Notes: generated by a model not told the origin, from the letters alone. 64,000 nt of DNA from DATAGF01 sp963835685 (GCA_963835685.1 CAWIGI010000011.1:1-64000), one strand, 5' to 3'; counted from the stretch's first letter, positions 25,127-34,188 are shown. Translations and numbers: made by a program.

Positions 25127-26260
25127 ATGCCCGATCCCGCCACCGCCGCCGGCCCGCTCGCCGGGATCCGCGTGGTCGACCTGACCCACCACCTCGGCGG
25201 CCCGCTCGCGACCATGACGCTCGGGCAGCTGGGGGCCGACGTCGTGAAGGTCGAGCCGCCGTCGGGGGACGAGTGGCGCCGCGTCGACGACGTTGACGGC
25301 GAGAGCCGCCAGTTCCACGCGGCCAACCGCGACAAGCGCGGGATCGTCCTCGACCTGCGCACCCCGGAGGGCCGCGGGGCGCTCGGCGCGCTCATCGACG
25401 GCGCCGACGTCCTGGTGCACAGCTTCTCCCCGGGCGTCGCCGAGCGCCTCGGCGCGGGCGCCGAGGAGGCCCTGGCGCGCAACCCGCGCCTGATCCACTG
25501 CTCGCTGTCGGCGTTCGGACCCCGCGGCCGGCGCGGCACCGACGTGGCCCTCCAGTGCGAGACCGGCCTGGTGGCGGCCAACGGCGGCCGCGTCGTGCCG
25601 GTGCCGGTGCACGACACGATCGCGCCCTTCGTGATGGTCGCCGGGATCCTCGCCGCCCTCTACGAGCGCGAGCGCAGCGGCCGCGGGCAGGCCGTGGAGA
25701 CCTCCCTGCTCGAGGCCGCGGCGGCGCTCGCCGCCCACCGGCTGATCCGCGACGGGAGCGATGAGCCGATGTTCAACCGCTTCGTCGGCGCCTGCTACCG
25801 CCCCTACCCCACCGCGGACGGCGCCATCGCGCTCGCCTGCTACGCGCCCAGCATGCACCTGCGCCTGTTCGCCGCGCTCGGCCTCGACGGGCTCGCCGAG
25901 GACGAGCGCTTCGCGACCCTGCCCGCCCGCGCGCGCCACTCGGACGAGCTGGCCGAGCTGCTCGGCGCGCGGCTCGCGTCCGAGACCACCGCGACCTGGC
26001 GCGAGCGGCTCTCGGCGGCCGGCTTGCCGCACGGGCGCGTGAGCGACCGGCCCCTGTCGCTGCTCGACCACCCGGACGCGCGGGAGATCGGCCTCGTGGT
26101 GGAGGTCGAGGACCCCACCCTCGGGCCCGAGCTCGTGACCGGTCCGCCGATGAGGTTCTCCCGCACGCCCGCCCGCACCGCGCGCCCCGCCCCGCGGCTG
26201 GGCGAGCACACGCGCGAGGTGCTGGACGAGATCGGCGCCTCGGTGGCCGGGCCGGGCTAA
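25127..26260 (+). CDS. CaiB/BaiF (family III) CoA-transferase
   Basis: A 377-residue family III CoA-transferase, which moves CoA between organic acids. N-terminal GIRVVDLTHHLGGPLATMTL, LGADVVKVEPPSGDEWR, FHAANRDKRGIVLDLRTPEG, ADVLVHSFSPGVAERLG, then YERERSGRGQAVETSLLEAA. The usual catalytic Asp position (in the segment RGTDVALQCETGL) is less typical and should be checked by alignment. ATG 25127 has GGAGG 8 nt upstream. The stop overlaps the convergent M23 gene by 4 bp. Confidence 0.88.
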   Translation: MPDPATAAGPLAGIRVVDLTHHLGGPLATMTLGQLGADVVKVEPPSGDEWRRVDDVDGESRQFHAANRDKRGIVLDLRTPEGRGALGALIDGADVLVHSFSPGVAERLGAGAEEALARNPRLIHCSLSAFGPRGRRGTDVALQCETGLVAANGGRVVPVPVHDTIAPFVMVAGILAALYERERSGRGQAVETSLLEAAAALAAHRLIRDGSDEPMFNRFVGACYRPYPTADGAIALACYAPSMHLRLFAALGLDGLAEDERFATLPARARHSDELAELLGARLASETTATWRERLSAAGLPHGRVSDRPLSLLDHPDAREIGLVVEVEDPTLGPELVTGPPMRFSRTPARTARPAPRLGEHTREVLDEIGASVAGPG

Positions 26261-27636
26261 CGCACCGGAATCGCCGGCCCCGGTGCGGGGGCGGAGGGCG
26301 TGTCGATCTCGGGGGTCCCGTCCACGAGGACGGCGCCCACCGCCGGCGTCGGCGAGGGCGAGGCGGCGGCCTGGCGGAAGGCGAGCGGGATGTCGCTCCC
26401 GCGCCGCCAGGCCAGCAGGTAGGGGTACGGGTTCACGCTGTCGCCGCCCTGCGGGTGCACCTCGAAGTGCAGGTGGGGCGGCGTGGTGACGGCCTGGCCG
26501 GTGTTCCCGACGAAGCCGATCACCTGGCCGGCGCGCACCCGGGCGCCGGAGACCGACGCCGGGGCGTAGGCCGACAGGTGCGCGTAGTAGAACTCGTTGC
26601 CGGTCCCGTCGGTGAGCCACAGGCGGTTGCCGCCGAGGTTGTTGATGCCGACGCGGGAGAGCGTGCCGTCCGCGACCGCCAGCACCGGCGTGCCCGTTGG
26701 CGCGAAGATGTCGTTCCCGTGGTGCCAGCCGGTGACCGCCCGCGGGGCGCCGTAGTCGTCGGTGAAGCTCGCCTCGCCGTAGACCGGGAACACGTAGCCC
26801 TGGTCGTCCGGGAGGGCGATCTCCGGGACCTCCCGCCGGGGGAGGCCGAGCTGGGGCGCCGGGAGCGGCGCGCTGGAGGGAGGCTCCGGCTCGGTCCGGG
26901 GACGGGGGCGGGGGCGGTCCGGCGCCCGCGGCCGCGGTGACGGGGCCGCGGGCTCGGCCGGGGAGGTGGCCGGCTCGCTCGGCGCGGCGGGCTCGGGCCC
27001 CTCGGCGCCGGCGACCGCGGACAGGTCGAGGTGGCCGACCACGAACGGCTGCCCGATCACCGAGGCGGCCTGCGGGTCGGTGACCTCGACCCGCAGGGCG
27101 TTGGCCCGAAGGCCCCCGCCGCCGTCGGAGACGCTCTCGAGGAAGACCAGGGCGCCGATCCCCGCGACCTCCACCCGGCTGCCGGGGCCGGCGGCCACGG
27201 CCTGGCCGTCGACCGTCAGGCCCTCCACGACGGCCTCGGTGAGCCCGGCCTCCACGCCCGCTGGGCCGGCCGTGGCCCGCGCCGACATGCGGATTCCCGA
27301 TATCGACACACGCCCGTCCAGCAGGACAAGGCCGGAGGCCCGGATCGTGCCCTCGGCGATGCCCTGGGGGCCGTCCGGCGCGGCGCCGATCAGCACCTCG
27401 ACCCCCCCGATCGTGCCGCCCCCGGCCGGGCGGAGGCCCCCGACGCTCGCCGATCGCTCCGTCGGTCCGGTCGACGCGGCGCTCACGGCCCCCTGGGTGC
27501 CCCCTGGCAGCAGGGCCGCGTATCCCGTCGCCGTCGCCGCTCCGGGGGCGCCGGAGGGCGCTCCGGCGGCCAGGGAGGCCAGGGTCGCGAGGACCGCTGC
27601 CAGGCTCACCGCGGCCAGGGTGAGGGGGCGCGCCAC
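26257..27636 (-). CDS. Secreted M23-family metallopeptidase
   Basis: A 459-residue exported protein: signal peptide 1-25 (LTLAAVSLAAVLATLASLAA), then a beta-rich repeat region of about 200 residues (VGGLR, VEVLIGAAP, GIRMSARA) resembling choice-of-anchor-type domains, a Pro/Arg-rich linker (residues about 225-265), and a lysostaphin-type M23 domain with WHHGNDI (Zn His and Asp), FYYAHLS and HLHFEVHP. M23 enzymes cut peptidoglycan cross-bridges. GTG 27636 faces the NlpC/P60 gene across a region with a strong dyad. A Pro-rich tail follows the domain. Confidence 0.88.
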   Translation of the reverse strand: MARPLTLAAVSLAAVLATLASLAAGAPSGAPGAATATGYAALLPGGTQGAVSAASTGPTERSASVGGLRPAGGGTIGGVEVLIGAAPDGPQGIAEGTIRASGLVLLDGRVSISGIRMSARATAGPAGVEAGLTEAVVEGLTVDGQAVAAGPGSRVEVAGIGALVFLESVSDGGGGLRANALRVEVTDPQAASVIGQPFVVGHLDLSAVAGAEGPEPAAPSEPATSPAEPAAPSPRPRAPDRPRPRPRTEPEPPSSAPLPAPQLGLPRREVPEIALPDDQGYVFPVYGEASFTDDYGAPRAVTGWHHGNDIFAPTGTPVLAVADGTLSRVGINNLGGNRLWLTDGTGNEFYYAHLSAYAPASVSGARVRAGQVIGFVGNTGQAVTTPPHLHFEVHPQGGDSVNPYPYLLAWRRGSDIPLAFRQAAASPSPTPAVGAVLVDGTPEIDTPSAPAPGPAIPVR

Positions 27637-27694
27637 GTGGCCATGATGGAGGTCGCGGCGGACGCCTTCAACGACGGGCGGCGTTCGTTAAATG

Positions 27695-27716
27695 GGCGAA
27701 TACCTTCACATTCGCC
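27695..27716. promoter_or_regulatory. Dyad in the intergenic region of two divergent cell-wall peptidases
   Basis: GGCGAAT-N8-ATTCGCC is a perfect 7-bp inverted repeat with an 8-nt centre, midway between the M23 start (27636, minus) and the NlpC/P60 start (27809, plus). It is a candidate operator for co-regulation. The 172-bp gap holds no ORF; I tested it for a c-di-AMP riboswitch and found no match. Confidence 0.5.
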
Positions 27717-27808
27717 TCTTGCGCGACAGGGCTCGACTGGTAACTTGCCCGGGTCGCACAGGGCCGTGCCCAGGCCCGCTCCCCCGTAAACGCGCAGGAG
27801 ACTCGCTT

Positions 27809-28939
27809 CTGAGACCCCGGCGTTCCCCGTACGTCATCGGCCTGTCGGCCCTCGTGGCCGCTGCCCTCCTCGCATTCGGAGTGGGCGTCGCGACCCCGGA
27901 GCCGGCCGCGATCCAGCAGAAGCGGGCGCAGGTCGAGGCGATCCAGGCCGAGCTCGCGGCGATCGACGCCGAGCTCGAGCGCGCCGCCGAGGCCTACAAC
28001 GGCGCTCGCTACGAGCTCGGCCTCGTCAGGGAGCGGATCGCCCAGAACAAGCGGCAGATCCGGGGCACCGTGCAGGACCTCAAGGAGTCCGAGAGGGTCC
28101 TGGCCGAGCGGCTCCGCGACATCTACGCGACGCCCGACCCCACGCTCGCCGAGATCCTCATCAACAGCGGGAGCATCAGCGCCGCCGCGGACCAGCTCGA
28201 GCTCCTCGACCAGGTCGGCCAGCAGGACGCGAGCGTCGTCAAGACGCTCGAGGACACCAAGGCCCGCCTCGAGGCGCTGCGGGCGCAGCTGCTCATCGAC
28301 GAGAAGAAGGTCGAGGCGGTCGTGGAGCAGACCCGCCAGTACAAGGAGCGGGTCGAGGGCCTGCTGGCGCAGCGGGCGGCCGTGCTCGAGAACGTCAAGG
28401 GCGAGCTCGCCCAGATGATCCGTGCCGAGGAGGAGCGCCAGCGCCAGATCGCCGCCCAGCAGGCCGCCATTGCTCAGGCCCGCCAGGCCGCCGCTGCGGC
28501 GGCCGCCGCCCAGCAGGGCGGCGGGGGGGCCGCCGTCGCGGCTCCTGCAACCGGCGGGTCGGCTCCGGCGGCCACGGCGCCGCTGCCCAGCGGCGGCGGG
28601 AACTCGGCCGCTGTCGCGATCGCCATGCAGCAGCTCGGCACCCCCTACGTGTGGGGCGGGTCCGGCCCCGGGGGCTTCGACTGCAGCGGCCTCGCCTCGT
28701 ACGCCTACTCCCAGGTCGGCAAGAGCGTCCCCCACTACACCGGCGCCATCTGGAACCAGTTCCCGAAGGTCGGGAACGGCCAGCTCGCCGCCGGCGACAT
28801 GGTGTTCTTCAACGGCGGCGGCCACGTGGGCATCTACGTCGGCGGCGGCCAGTACGTCCACGCGCCGAGCACCGGCGACGTCGTGAAGGTCTCCAACCTG
28901 GGCGAGCGCAGCGACTACATGGGAGCGGTTCGACCCTAG
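27809..28939 (+). CDS. Secreted coiled-coil NlpC/P60 peptidoglycan hydrolase
   Basis: A 376-residue RipA/RpfB-partner-like endopeptidase. N-terminal signal/membrane segment (SPYVIGLSALVAAALLAFGV), then a long coiled coil (AQVEAIQAELAAIDAELERA to about residue 215), an Ala/Gly-rich linker, and an NlpC/P60 domain with Cys in GGFDCSGLASYAYSQ and His in GGHVGIYVGGGQYVHAP. The coiled coil normally regulates access to the active site. AGGAG at 27796-27800 is followed 8 nt later by CTG 27809; no other start follows that site. ATG 27692 is in frame but has no ribosome site and would place 39 residues before the signal peptide. Confidence 0.88.
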   Translation: MRPRRSPYVIGLSALVAAALLAFGVGVATPEPAAIQQKRAQVEAIQAELAAIDAELERAAEAYNGARYELGLVRERIAQNKRQIRGTVQDLKESERVLAERLRDIYATPDPTLAEILINSGSISAAADQLELLDQVGQQDASVVKTLEDTKARLEALRAQLLIDEKKVEAVVEQTRQYKERVEGLLAQRAAVLENVKGELAQMIRAEEERQRQIAAQQAAIAQARQAAAAAAAAQQGGGGAAVAAPATGGSAPAATAPLPSGGGNSAAVAIAMQQLGTPYVWGGSGPGGFDCSGLASYAYSQVGKSVPHYTGAIWNQFPKVGNGQLAAGDMVFFNGGGHVGIYVGGGQYVHAPSTGDVVKVSNLGERSDYMGAVRP

Positions 28940-28961
28940 GTCGTCCTCGCCGGGCGGAGCC

Positions 28962-29876
28962 GTGACCGACCCGGCGCGTCTCGCGCGCCTGCAGGTGATC
29001 GGCGCCGCGGCCCTGTTCTCCACGGGCGGGACCGCCATCAAGTCCACGGACTACACCGGCATCCGGGGCGGCCTGGAGGTCGCCTCGCTGCGGTCGGGGG
29101 TGGCCGCGGCCGTGATCGCCGCGGCCGTGCCGGGCTCCCGCCACAACTGGACCCGCCGCACCTGGATCGTGGGCGCCGCCTACGCGGCGACCGTGATCCT
29201 GTTCGTCCTGGCGAACAAGCAGACCACGGCGGCCAACGCGATCTTCCTGCAGAGCACCGCCCCGCTCTACGTCCTGATCGCGGGCATCGTGCTGCTCCAC
29301 GAGCGCGTGCGCGGCGCCGACATCGCCGTGATGCTCGTGATCGTCGCCGGCCTGGCGATGGTGGCGTTCGGCCCGCAGGACGCCGTCGAGACCGCGCCGA
29401 GACCTGCGCTGGGGGACGCCCTGGCGCTGATCTCGGGCGTGACCTGGGCGGCGACCCTTCTCGGGCTCCGCTGGGTGGGCCGGGAGGAGGGCGGGGTCCA
29501 GGCGGCGGCCGGGGCGACCGTGGTCGGCAACCTGATCGCCTTCGCGGTCTGCCTGCCGTGGGCCCTGCCGCCGTCGGGCGATGCGCGCGACTGGGCGCTG
29601 ATCGTCTACCTGGGCGTCGTCCAGATCGGGCTGGCATACCTCCTGCTGACCGCCGCCGTTCGCCACGTGCCCGCCTTCGAGGTGTCGCTGCTCCTGCTGG
29701 TCGAGCCGGCCCTGAGCCCGGTCTGGGCCTGGCTCGTCCACGGGGAGGCCCCGAGCGGCGTCGCGATCGCCGGCGGCGCGCTGATCCTGGGCGCGACCGC
29801 CGCCAAGGTCTGGCTCGACTGGCGCCGCTCGCCGGCGGCGCCGGGCCTCGCCGGCCCCCCTGCCGCGCCGCCGTGA
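28962..29876 (+). CDS. EamA/DMT-family transporter
   Basis: A 304-residue inner-membrane protein with ten predicted helices in two EamA repeats (VIGAAALFSTGGTAIKSTDY; ALGDALALISGVTWAATLLG). The typical second-repeat ending FEVSLLLLVEPALSPVWAWL, GEAPSGVAIAGGALILGA is present. Family members export amino acids, metabolites or drugs; substrate unknown. GTG 28962 lies 22 nt after the NlpC/P60 gene. Confidence 0.92.
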   Translation: MTDPARLARLQVIGAAALFSTGGTAIKSTDYTGIRGGLEVASLRSGVAAAVIAAAVPGSRHNWTRRTWIVGAAYAATVILFVLANKQTTAANAIFLQSTAPLYVLIAGIVLLHERVRGADIAVMLVIVAGLAMVAFGPQDAVETAPRPALGDALALISGVTWAATLLGLRWVGREEGGVQAAAGATVVGNLIAFAVCLPWALPPSGDARDWALIVYLGVVQIGLAYLLLTAAVRHVPAFEVSLLLLVEPALSPVWAWLVHGEAPSGVAIAGGALILGATAAKVWLDWRRSPAAPGLAGPPAAPP

Positions 29877-29895
29877 CGACGCGGGTGCGGTCGGC

Positions 29896-29901
29896 TACGG
29901 T
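29896..29901 (+). promoter_or_regulatory. -10 box of the M15 peptidase gene
   Basis: TACGGT ends 8 nt before GTG 29910. A weak -35 (TGACGA) stands 16 nt upstream. Leaderless-type geometry, as at several other genes here. Confidence 0.4.
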
Positions 29902-29909
29902 GCCTCACC

Positions 29910-30578
29910 GTGACCGGCCTCCCCCGCCCGTCGCGTGTGCTGCCGCTGCTGGCGCTCGCCCTGACCGGCGCCCTCGCGCCGACGGCGGCGGCGGCCTCGC
30001 CCCCCGAGTTCCGGGCTGTCGTGCGAGCCATCTCGCCGTCCGAGCGCGCCGACATGACCCCGAGCGTCTGGCGGCGCGGATGCCCGGTCGGGATCTCCGC
30101 CCTGCGCCACATCAGCCTCGCCTTCGTGGGCTTCGACGGGCGCGCCCGGCGCGGGGCCCTCGTGGTGCACCACAGCGCGGCGCGCGACGTGGTGGCGGCC
30201 TTCCGGACGCTCTACCGGGCGCGCTTCCCGATCCGGCGCATGCGGCCGATCCAGGCCTACGGGGGCGACGACTTCGCCAGCATCGAGGCCGACAACACCT
30301 CCGCCTTCAACTGCCGGCCGGCCACGGGCTCGTCGCGCTGGTCCGAGCACGCCTACGGGCGGGCGATCGACATCAACCCGATCGAGAACCCGTACGTCTC
30401 GGGCGGCCGCACCTCCCACCGGGCGAGCGTCGCGTACCTCGACCGGTCGCCGCCGCGGCCGGGGATGGCCGTCGAGGGAGGCGCCCTGGTCGAGGCGTTC
30501 GACGCCGTCGGCTGGGGCTGGGGCGGCCGCTGGAGCTCGATCAGGGACTACCAGCACTTCTCTGCGAGCGGCCGGTGA
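29910..30578 (+). CDS. Secreted M15-family D-Ala-D-Ala carboxypeptidase-like protein
   Basis: A 222-residue exported protein: signal peptide (VLPLLALALTGALAPTAAAA), then an M15/VanY-like domain with SEHAYGRAIDINPIENPYV (Zn His and Asp) and the C-terminal DYQHFS His. Such enzymes trim peptidoglycan stem peptides. The upstream block MRPIQAYGGDDFASIEADNT fits the VanY/CwlK-like group. Only one Cys pair (RGC, FNC) is visible and might form a disulfide. Confidence 0.88.
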   Translation: MTGLPRPSRVLPLLALALTGALAPTAAAASPPEFRAVVRAISPSERADMTPSVWRRGCPVGISALRHISLAFVGFDGRARRGALVVHHSAARDVVAAFRTLYRARFPIRRMRPIQAYGGDDFASIEADNTSAFNCRPATGSSRWSEHAYGRAIDINPIENPYVSGGRTSHRASVAYLDRSPPRPGMAVEGGALVEAFDAVGWGWGGRWSSIRDYQHFSASGR

Positions 30579-30614
30579 TCGGCGTCGCTCACCGCGAATG
30601 GAGACGGAGGCGCG

Positions 30615-31604
30615 ATGAAGGCCATCGTCCAGGATCGGTACGGAGCGCCCGAGCGGGTGCTCCGGCTGGCGGAGATCGACCGACCGCCGGTCGGCGACGA
30701 CGACGTCCTGATCCGGGTGCGGGCGACCAGCGTGAACACCCCGGACTGGATCATGGTGACCGGCGTCCCGTACATCCTCCGGCTGAGATCCGGGCTCCGG
30801 AGGCCGCGGACCCCGGTGCGGGGAACCGATGTCGCCGGGGTCGTGGAGGCCGCGGGCAGGAACGTGACCGACCTCCGGCCCGGCGACGAGGTGTTCGGCT
30901 CGTCGTGGGCCGGGTCCCTCACCACATCGGGCACCTTCGCCGAGCACACGGTCGTCCCGGCGTCCCAGCTCATCAGGAAGCCCCGCGGGCTCACCTTCGA
31001 AGAGGCCGCCGCATCCGTCATGTCGGGCCTTACGGCGCTGATCGCCGTCCGGGACGTGGGCAGGGCCGGACCGGGGACCCGCGTCCTGGTCAACGGCGCG
31101 TCGGGGGGCGTCGGGACGCTCGCCGTGCAGATCGCCCGGGCGCTCGGCGCGGACGTCACCGGCGTGTGCAGCACCAGGAACCTCGAGCTGGTCGGGTCCC
31201 TCGGCGCGGATCACGTCATCGACTACACGCAGGAGGACTTCACCCGCGGCGAGCGTCGCTACGACGTCATCCTCGACAACGTGATGAACCACCCGCCCTC
31301 GGCGACGGCCCGGGTGCTCGCGCCGGCCGGGACGCTCGTTCCGAACAGCGTGGGGAACACGGGAGGCGCCTTCGCCGGACTGCCCAGGATGGCGCGGGCG
31401 GCCGCGATGGGGAGGGGCTCGACCGATGTGCGGTTCGTCACCTGCGTCGTGGACCGCCAGCGCCTGGAGGCCCTCGCGACGCTCCTCGAGTCCGGCGAGG
31501 CCAAGGTGGTCATCGACGAGGTCTACCCGCTCGCCGAGGCCGCGAGGGCGGTCGCCCACATGCTGGGACATCACGCCCGGGGGAAGGTCGTCATCGCCGT
31601 GTAG
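30615..31604 (+). CDS. Zinc-independent MDR-family NAD(P)H oxidoreductase (quinone reductase-like)
   Basis: A 329-residue medium-chain reductase. GroES-like N-terminus (MKAIVQDRYGAPERVLRLAE; VRGTDVAGVVEAAGRNV, LRPGDEVFG), Rossmann motif VNGASGGVGTLAVQIARAL, DHVIDYTQEDF, and a C-terminal YPLAEAARAVAHMLGHHARG. The catalytic-zinc ligands of alcohol dehydrogenases are absent, so a quinone-oxidoreductase-like activity is likely. GGAGGCG precedes ATG 30615. Codon use appears slightly less extreme than neighbours, but not enough to claim transfer. Confidence 0.9.
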   Translation: MKAIVQDRYGAPERVLRLAEIDRPPVGDDDVLIRVRATSVNTPDWIMVTGVPYILRLRSGLRRPRTPVRGTDVAGVVEAAGRNVTDLRPGDEVFGSSWAGSLTTSGTFAEHTVVPASQLIRKPRGLTFEEAAASVMSGLTALIAVRDVGRAGPGTRVLVNGASGGVGTLAVQIARALGADVTGVCSTRNLELVGSLGADHVIDYTQEDFTRGERRYDVILDNVMNHPPSATARVLAPAGTLVPNSVGNTGGAFAGLPRMARAAAMGRGSTDVRFVTCVVDRQRLEALATLLESGEAKVVIDEVYPLAEAARAVAHMLGHHARGKVVIAV

Positions 31605-31640
31605 GACGGGGCGCGTCCTGACGTCGTCCGCGAGCCGGAT

Positions 31641-33071
31641 GTGACCCCGGCTCCCGCGCTGCGCGCCGCCCCGGCGGCCGCACAGCTCGCCGAGGGCTTC
31701 GACCGGATCCGGGAGGAGATGGGGGCTCCGGGCGAGCACCCGGCCGGGGCGCTCCGCGAGGCGGAGGCCGCCGCGGCCGGCGGCCCCGCGCCCGGCGAGC
31801 GGGTCGACCGGCGCGGCCTCGACCTCGTCACGATCGACCCGCCCGGCTCGCGCGACCTGGATCAGGCGGTCCTCGTGGAGCGTCGCGGCGCCGGGTTCCG
31901 CGTCCGCTACGCGATCGCAGACGTCGCGGCGTTCGTGCCGCCCGGAGGGGCGGTGGACGCGGCGGCCCGGAACCGCGGCGTCACGGTCTACATGCCCGAT
32001 CGCCGCTCACCGCTGCATCCCGACGCGATCGGCGAGGGCGCCGCCAGCCTGCTGCCGGACGCCGACCGGCCGGCGCTGCTCTGGACGATCGACCTCGATG
32101 CGGAGGGCCGCGAGCGGTCGGTCGCGCTCGAGCGCGCGGTGGTGCGGAGCCGGCGGGCGCTGTCCTACGCCGAGGCGCAGGAGGCGATCGACGACGGCCG
32201 CGACGAGGCCCTCGCCGCCCTTCGCGAGGTCGGGGTGCTGCGGCTGGCGCGCGAGGCCGAGCGCGGCGGGGTCAGCCTCACCGTCCCCGCCCAGGAGGTC
32301 GTCGAGGAGGCGGGCGGGTACGCGCTGCGCTACGAGACGCCGCTGCCGGTGGAGCGCTGGAACGCCCAGGTGTCCCTGCTGGCCGGCATGTGCGCCGCGC
32401 GCATCATGTCCGAGGGCGGGATCGGGCTCTTCCGCACCCTCGCGCCGGCCGAGCCGCGCGCGGTCGAGGGCCTCCGCCACAGCGCGCGGGCCCTGGGCGT
32501 GCGCTGGCCGGAGGGCGCCTCCTACGCCGAGGTCGTGCGCGGCCTCGACCCGGCCCGGCCCGGGGACGCCGCCTTCGCCGTCCGGGCCGCGCGTGCCCTC
32601 GGAGGCGCGGGGTACGCCGTCTGGGACGCCGGCTCCGCCGGCGGCGGCCCCCCGGGCCACGCGGCCATCGCGGCGCCCTACGCCCACGTCACGGCCCCGA
32701 TCCGGCGCCTGGCCGACAGGGTCGCCAACGAGGTCGTGCTCGCGCTGAGCCGGGGGGGCGCTCCGCCCCGGTGGGCGCTCGAGGCCCTGCCGCCGATGCC
32801 CGACATCATGCGCGAGACGGGATCGCGCGCCCGGGCCGCCGAGCGGGCCGCCCTGGACTACGTCGAGGCGGTGACCCTCGGCCCACGCGTCGGCGAGACC
32901 TTCGCCGCCGTGGTGGTCGACGTGCGCGACGGACGGCCGGTGGTGCAGATCGCCGACCCCGCCGTCCTGGCGACGCTGGACCGCGAGGGGCCGCGGCCGG
33001 GCGACGAGATCCGCGTGCGCCTGATCGCCGTGGACCCCCCGGCCCGGCGGATCGTGCTCACGCCGGCCTGA
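31641..33071 (+). CDS. RNB-domain ribonuclease (RNase II/R family, short form)
   Basis: A 476-residue 3'-5' exoribonuclease with the catalytic block LVTIDPPGSRDLDQAVLVER (Asp cluster), YAIADVAAFVPPGG, VTVYMPDRRSPLHPDAIGEG and the RNB signature APYAHVTAPIRRLADRVANE. The N-terminal cold-shock domains of RNase R are missing and only a short C-terminal OB-like tail follows, as in actinobacterial RNB proteins of this length. GTG 31641 is the start, 37 nt after the oxidoreductase. Confidence 0.92.
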   Translation: MTPAPALRAAPAAAQLAEGFDRIREEMGAPGEHPAGALREAEAAAAGGPAPGERVDRRGLDLVTIDPPGSRDLDQAVLVERRGAGFRVRYAIADVAAFVPPGGAVDAAARNRGVTVYMPDRRSPLHPDAIGEGAASLLPDADRPALLWTIDLDAEGRERSVALERAVVRSRRALSYAEAQEAIDDGRDEALAALREVGVLRLAREAERGGVSLTVPAQEVVEEAGGYALRYETPLPVERWNAQVSLLAGMCAARIMSEGGIGLFRTLAPAEPRAVEGLRHSARALGVRWPEGASYAEVVRGLDPARPGDAAFAVRAARALGGAGYAVWDAGSAGGGPPGHAAIAAPYAHVTAPIRRLADRVANEVVLALSRGGAPPRWALEALPPMPDIMRETGSRARAAERAALDYVEAVTLGPRVGETFAAVVVDVRDGRPVVQIADPAVLATLDREGPRPGDEIRVRLIAVDPPARRIVLTPA

Positions 33072-33086
33072 GGCGGGCGGCCCCGG

Positions 33087-33663
33087 TCAATCGTCCGGGC
33101 GGCCCTCCCCCGGCGTCCAGAGGACGTCGCCCTGGCCCTCGTCCCGGTTGGCGGCGCGGGCGAGGATGAACAGCAGGTCGGAGAGCCGATTCAGGTAGGC
33201 GAGCGCCTCGGGCGTCACGGGCTCGGCGTCGGCGAGGGCGACCGCCGAGCGCTCGGCGCGGCGGCAGACCGCCCGCGCCAGGTGCAGGGCGGCCGCCGCA
33301 CGGCTCCCCGCGGGCAGGACGAAGCTCGTGAGCGGCTCCAGCGTCTCGTTGACCTCGTCGCACCAGCCCTCCAGCCGCTCCACCTGGGCGCGCGCGACCC
33401 GCAGGCGCGCCCCCTCGCCCTGGCCGCCCGGCACGCACAGGTCGGCGCCGAGGTCGAAGAGGTCGTTCTGGATGACGCGCAGCCAGCCGTTGACCGCGCC
33501 CGGCAGCCCCTCGGCGCGGGCCACGCCGATGCGCCGAATTGAGCTCGTCCACGTCCCCGTAGGCCACGACGCGGGGGCTCGTCTTGCGCGCCCGGCTCAT
33601 GTCGCCCAGGTGGGTGTCGCCCTCGTCGCCCAGGCGGGTGTAGATGCGCGTCAGCCGGACCAC
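33087..33663 (-). CDS. PduO-type cob(I)alamin adenosyltransferase, one frame break
   Basis: This enzyme transfers the adenosyl group of ATP to cob(I)alamin to make coenzyme B12. N-terminus VRLTRIYTRLGDEGDTHLGD (ATP-binding TKTGDxGxT variant) and AYGDVDELNS; after a one-base break near 33535 it continues GVARAEGLPGAVNGWLRVIQ, NDLFDLGADLC, RRAERSAVALADA and LNRLSDLLFILARAANRDEG, the family's C-terminal signature. Bridged length is about 190 residues, normal. GTG 33663 is the start. No other cobalamin gene is in view. Confidence 0.88.
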
Positions 33664-33690
33664 CGGTCCAGCGTAGCCGCCGCGCCGCCC

Positions 33691-34179
33691 CTAGGGAGCC
33701 ATCAGGTTGACGGTGAAGAAGACCATCCCGTCGCAGCGCGCGGCCGCGCCGACGCCGGTGTAGCGCCAGGCGCGCGCGAGCAGGTTCCGGCGGTGGCCGG
33801 GGCTTGCGAGCATCGCCCGGAACGCCGCCCCCGCCGAGGGCGCCATCGCGATGTTCTGGCCGGCCGCGTGGCCCTTGGCCCAGGGCAGGCTGCCGTGGGC
33901 GAACGGCGCGCCCTTCGCCATGGCCATGCTCTTCCTGCGGCCGGCCGCCCGCAGGACCCGGTCGTTCTTCACCTTCGCCGCCCCCTTGGCCGCCCGGACC
34001 TTGTTGACCATCGCCGTCAGCGCCGCCTCGTTGGCGGGGGACAGCGAGGCCGGACACGCAGGGGCCGCCGCGGCCCCGGTGGAGGCGACGGTGAGCGCGA
34101 GGACGGCGAGGCCGGAGACGATTCCGGCGCACAGAGCGACCGAGCGGATGGCGTGTCCTCCCGCGGGCACGAGAAGCAC
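33691..34179 (-). CDS. Secreted CAP/SCP-domain protein
   Basis: Up to 162 residues. A signal peptide (ALCAGIVSGLAVLALTVAST) precedes a CAP domain: LSPANEAALTAMVNKVRAAK, LRAAGRRKSMAMAKG, FAHGSLPWAK, GQNIAM and SPGHRRNLLARAWRYTGVGA. The conserved His and Glu positions are partly replaced. The longest start is GTG 34179, but the only good ribosome site (GGGAGGA) stands before ATC CGC TCG, giving IRSVALCAG, so the true start is unclear (ATC use or a miscalled ATG). Function of bacterial CAP proteins is generally unknown. Confidence 0.8.
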   Translation of the reverse strand: MLLVPAGGHAIRSVALCAGIVSGLAVLALTVASTGAAAAPACPASLSPANEAALTAMVNKVRAAKGAAKVKNDRVLRAAGRRKSMAMAKGAPFAHGSLPWAKGHAAGQNIAMAPSAGAAFRAMLASPGHRRNLLARAWRYTGVGAAARCDGMVFFTVNLMAP

Positions 34180-34188
34180 GGGGGGGCG

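Noticed and set aside
27637..27808. c-di-AMP (ydaO-type) riboswitch upstream of the NlpC/P60 gene, a frequent arrangement in actinobacteria
   Set aside because: The conserved riboswitch core sequences could not be found on either strand; only a short dyad is present.
30615..31604. Horizontal transfer of the MDR oxidoreductase gene
   Set aside because: Codon use looks only slightly softer than its neighbours, and there are no flanking repeats or mobile genes.
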